A stretch of 64,000 nucleotides of DNA from Straminergon stramineum (Eukaryota > Streptophyta > Bryopsida > Hypnales > Calliergonaceae): the NCBI GenBank assembly GCA_963920665.1, contig OY987265.1, positions 3,167,001 through 3,231,000 on the forward strand, in the 5' to 3' direction. Positions 60,438 to 64,000 of this stretch are shown here, piece after piece; within the stretch, counting starts at the first letter, position 1, and each line of letters starts with the position of its first letter. A program made the translations under genes and the position numbers. The notes below the pieces were generated by a model. That model ran no database searches. It was not told the DNA's origin and saw nothing but the letters and a program-made list of their open reading frames with translations.

Positions 60438-61453
60438 ATGGCAGATGGACATGAGCTTACTTCCATTAGTAGCGCCGTGCCCCGGCAAGATGGCAATGCA
60501 CTCACTCCAACTCTGTGGGCATGTGGTGCTGCGAGTCAAGTATGTTCAACATTTTCCCTTTTTTTTATCTCTTGGCAAAGACTGTTTGCAACGAGAGTGC
60601 GTGCTCATGCCGGAAACTATGCTCTGAGTGCAGGCGATTGCAGCTCGTATGTTGACGAAGAGGGGAGACGGGGGTCTATCAATGCCTCTTCGGGCTTTCT
60701 CGATTGCCTCTTTAGTACTGGGCGCTGGTGTTTGTGCTATGGGCGGTACGCTTTGGGCAAGCGGAATTCGAGAGGTGAGACCTTCCATTTTTTCTTATAT
60801 AAACTCAGAACGATGATTTTTTCTACTTACATCTTGCTTTGACAATGTAGTGGTTAGGCTTGATCATGAAACCATTCCTATGCAACCAGTTGCATTCATG
60901 TGTTCCTCATATTCTCTTTCTAACGTCTCACAACAGTCCTCGCTTCTTTTGTAATATAAAGAATGAGAGAAGGGGCAGGAGAAGGGGGCAGTGTAGAAGA
61001 CCTAGCAAGCAGACCCGTTGTTTTATAGGAACTTGAAGGCAACAAAGTCCTATCCAAAATCTAGACGACCCGAGTGTATTTATAAAAACAAAAGGTCGAT
61101 GAGATCATTGACCCGAATCCCTAGCAGACCTTTTTGTGTAAATTATTTAGTCAGACCCTAAGCGAAATAGCCTCTTCATCCTAGCTGCTGTTCCAGTCTA
61201 ATCACAAACCCTAATTCCTCGCCTCTGTAGGGTTTCTGATTACAAGGTTCTCTTGACACCTTGAAGTTGGCATCTCGCATTATTGGATCTCTGTTAAGTG
61301 GCAGAGAATTCATTTTTTCCGTCGGCTCTTGAGAAACTCTCGGCAGATCGTGTGCCCACTTACATAGTGGTGTTTATGCAGGTCGAGGATCTGAGAAGCA
61401 TGGGCCGAACAATTCGCAGTGCTTTTGGTAAACCACCCCGCACCCATGCCTAA
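60438..61453 (+). CDS. TMEM242-like small membrane protein, three exons, about 104 aa
   Basis: Exons 60438-60539, 60634-60774 and 61382-61453, all in phase 0 with GT-AG borders. The protein starts MADGHELTSISSAVPRQDG, then GGLSMPLRAFSIASLVLGAG, CAMGGTLWASGIRE and VEDLRSMGRTIRSAFG, ending GKPPRTHA. The second half follows the human TMEM242 pattern: LALRA near a membrane segment, a short loop, then a MNDFRSKMQSIF-like amphipathic helix. TMEM242 is a mitochondrial inner-membrane assembly factor for ATP synthase and complex I. One strong hydrophobic segment is visible. The N-terminal membrane segment of the animal protein is not found, so an upstream exon may be missing or the start may be wrong. 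No disruption is seen. Confidence 0.62.
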
Positions 61454-63179
61454 TCCTTTGGCATTTCTGATCTACGACTGATCTCCCGTTTTCGGATTCT
61501 TCATCTTTGAGAGCCCTGTTTCAAACTTCAAATTCTGGAGAGTCTCTCAAGAGTGCACGACAGCACTATGAACACCTCACGGACGGCATTCATCTGCAGT
61601 ATTTGTCAGTCACTTCGCAGGGCTCACGAGTCCTGGCCACTGCTGGGATCAAGTTACTATGGTGGGTTCTATTGTAGCATATCAACGACCAGTCTGATCT
61701 TGTTTCGTCACTGGCAGGACTGTGTTGTTCGTGGCTTTGAGAATAACTAGAATTCTTTACGAGGAGGTAGTTTTGCAACTCTCTTGTTCATTATTTGTGA
61801 GACACCATAACATTCTAGAGCGGTGCAGACTACTCACATATTCTCAGTTGCTGCATTGTGGTTGGCACTAGGCAGTGACTGTAATTGCCTAGGTTAGGTA
61901 TCATTGTTGGCATTCTTGAACTGAAGAGAGGATCTATGTCAAACAAAGAAAATTTCCGAGAATTGGAGCATCTTGGATACCCCTGATCGTCTTAGATTAG
62001 CAGATGGGGTTTCAAGGTGTTAGAGGCAAGGCAAAAGGTACTAGTTATCAGTTTCTCCATGTGATCAAATATGTTACCTTTTCAAAATGAAACCCAAAGA
62101 CACATTGCTACTATTGCTCAATAGTGCTTTGAGCTCTTTCAAAAATGTTATGGCAGTTGTTATGGAATCAGAAGTGCAAGATAAATTTTGCATTTCACGT
62201 GGAGAATTTATTTCCTTGCTTAATGCAGAATGGACTGGGGAGCACCTCTTGCTAAATTCTCGCCAGGATAATGACATCCTGTAGGTAAAGTTTCTTATTT
62301 TGAAAATGCAGCATCTCAGGTACCCCCTTATGATGCCTTCCTTTACTCCAGTCATATTGGGGAGGTGTTATATTGTGGAATTAGCATCTTCTTTTGGCAT
62401 TCCAGAGGAGAAAAATGTGGTAGTAGTGCTTGTAAAAGAGAAACCCTGTTAAGGCAACACAATTTTTTTGCTTCTCTATATTATCACATTTTTTTGGTTT
62501 GTTGAGATCACATTAGTGAATATGAAAGTTACAATATTGAGTTCAATTCTTGATTAGGGACAACCATTCCCAAGAATCTTGTCACAATATAGAATTTGTC
62601 ATAATAGAGAGTGTCATATAATGGGAGATTGTCAAGAAGTGACAAATGTTATCTTTTGGTTGGTTGTCACCATTTGGGATGTGATGTAGATATTGAATTT
62701 TGACAACAAAGTGTAGAATCTAGTCCAAATCTATGGTAATGTAACTTAACCCTTATATGGTAAGAAGTGATTGTGGTAAGTTGGCAACTAGATGGCATAA
62801 CTTAATCAATAGTTGTATAGAAACTTTCAAATTGAGTTTTTGTTCTCAATTCTTCAAAAAACACATTGAGAGAATGTTGGAAGGCAAATGAAAATGTACT
62901 CCTAATGAGTTGTAGTATGCCATCTAATTTGAAGTATGAAATCACAATAAATAAATAATTGAAGGTATGTGACAAATTTATAAACTAATTGCATGGAGAT
63001 CCAACAATAATTTATTTCATTGAGTTTTTTTTGTTCATGTTTTGATCAAATCATGTGATTGATAGCTTATTGAAATTTTAAAATAATACACTACTAACAA
63101 ACCATTGTCCTCATTTTGATTTGTAGTGCGTGTACGATAGTAGGTGATTGAAGTTTATAAACTTAGGCTTTCAATGACA
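61454..63179. other. Spacer 3' of TMEM242-like gene
   Basis: No gene recognised. A 65-residue plus frame at 62087-62284 has no family resemblance and may be chance or the 3' UTR. Confidence 0.3.
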
Positions 63180-63183
63180 TTAA

Positions 63184-63405
63184 CCCTTGAACGCCAGGTT
63201 GGTGATCGTGGAAATCAGGCATTTTGGAACCGTGTGACATCATCCACTTTAGAAAAACCAGAAATATTCATTGGGAGTCAAACTATTGTAGAAGATCTTC
63301 CCTTTCCACCCCTAATTCCGAGGATGAATAGTTGCAATTTTGTCCTACACAGGAGAATTCCTTGTTATTCATCGGACAATAATCGTCCGCCGTGTCGTTC
63401 AAGGG
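63184..63405. mobile_element. piggyBac-like MITE, 222 bp, with TTAA duplications
   Basis: TTAA (63180-63183) + CCCTTGAACG at the left, CGTTCAAGGG + TTAA (63406-63409) at the right. Perfect 10-bp terminal repeats starting CCC and TTAA target duplications are the piggyBac signature. The inside is non-coding. Confidence 0.8.
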
Positions 63406-63774
63406 TTAAGGAGATTTTCAAGATCTATTACATTACTAAATATCAACCATATTTCTCCAACAATACATTATAAACCTATTAGTTTGAGTTATATGAAAAA
63501 TTTGAAATCATATCAGCTACAATATGTTACAATCAAATAGTAACATCCTATCATATATCAAAGATTATTCCTAATTTTATTGCATAGTAATCCTAAAGGA
63601 CCTAATATTCTTTGTGTTTAGCATTGATTAGTATTGTGCACTTCAACATTTAAAGTAATACCCCTCTCCAACTAAGTAAGGGCAAGGATGTAATTCAATT
63701 TTGAAGAAATTTTAGGTTGCCCATAAATATTAGAGCATTAACCCCTAAATGTATTTGACTATGTTTTCTCCAAA

Positions 63775-63960
63775 AACGCTCCAAAACTGCCATTTCTAGT
63801 ACAAGCACCAAATTTTAGAAAAAAATACATTTTTGGATCCATGTAACCGTAGGATCTTGTAGTAAACTATTTTAAGAAGATGTGGAAAAAATTTCAGAAA
63901 TTTCCACCGTGTAGATTGCAAGATATTAGCATTTGAATGGACAAAAAGCCATGTTTTCAC
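63775..63960 (+). repeat. Dispersed repeat R3, copy c
   Basis: AAAACTGCCATTTCTAG, GTAGGATCTTGTAG and ATTGCAAGATATTAGCATTT match 40010-40200 in order. Confidence 0.5.
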
Positions 63961-64000
63961 CCTGCAAAAACCAGGGCAGCTGGACTTCTCAAGGTCAAAT

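Noticed and set aside
62087..62284. 65-residue plus-strand frame (also 93 residues on the opposite strand)
   Set aside because: Neither frame shows a recognisable family, splice context or composition signal.

Overview
The window is nuclear DNA of a land plant. It carries a plant-type RPL35 gene, a plant OEP16-3/B14.7 gene and a TMEM242-like gene. All three have GT-AG introns and sit in AT-rich, repeat-filled DNA. The transposon load (CACTA, a Mutator-like element, MITEs) and the style of the accessory genes would suit a large-genome non-seed plant such as a lycophyte or fern. That lineage guess is inference only.

Left part (1-36.3 kb, accessory). Two inverted paralogous loci dominate: copy A on + (1515-10029) and copy B on - (29732-21814). 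Each is a 12-exon gene of about 1,250 codons with the same intron positions, and five exons have identical length. The predicted protein has a basic N-terminus, a ParB/sulfiredoxin-like domain (DGNHR motif), a Lys/Glu-rich charged segment and a C-terminal beta-class amino-methyltransferase-like domain (motif IV region before a C-terminal motif I). Both copies are broken by stops; A has also lost two splice acceptors and B has a frameshift. Between them lie a BAH-PHD (SHL/EBS-like) pseudogene (12027-11092, -), a minisatellite, and a CACTA element with an ATT target duplication (12485-20132). A decayed Mutator-like transposase gene with a zinc-binding module and a SWIM finger follows (32161-36343, +). 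About 18 copies of an 80-90 bp palindrome family, centred on GTCGGATCCGAC-like cores, occur here. All of them fall inside inferred introns of copy A, copy B and the Mutator-like gene.

Right part (36.3-64 kb). This is mostly gene-poor DNA made of old dispersed repeats, with three intact-looking housekeeping genes. They are RPL35 (five exons, 123 aa, -, 50256-49095), OEP16-3/NADH dehydrogenase B14.7 (two exons, 163 aa, -, 54853-53102) and a TMEM242-like small membrane protein (three exons, about 104 aa, +, 60438-61453). A possible spastin MIT-domain fragment (about 43.4-43.5 kb), a LINE-like 3' tail and a piggyBac-like MITE with TTAA duplications are also present.

No CRISPR, rRNA or tRNA gene was recognised. 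The housekeeping genes are functionally unrelated neighbours. The accessory genes share a chromatin/DNA-modification theme, but all of them look dead in this window.
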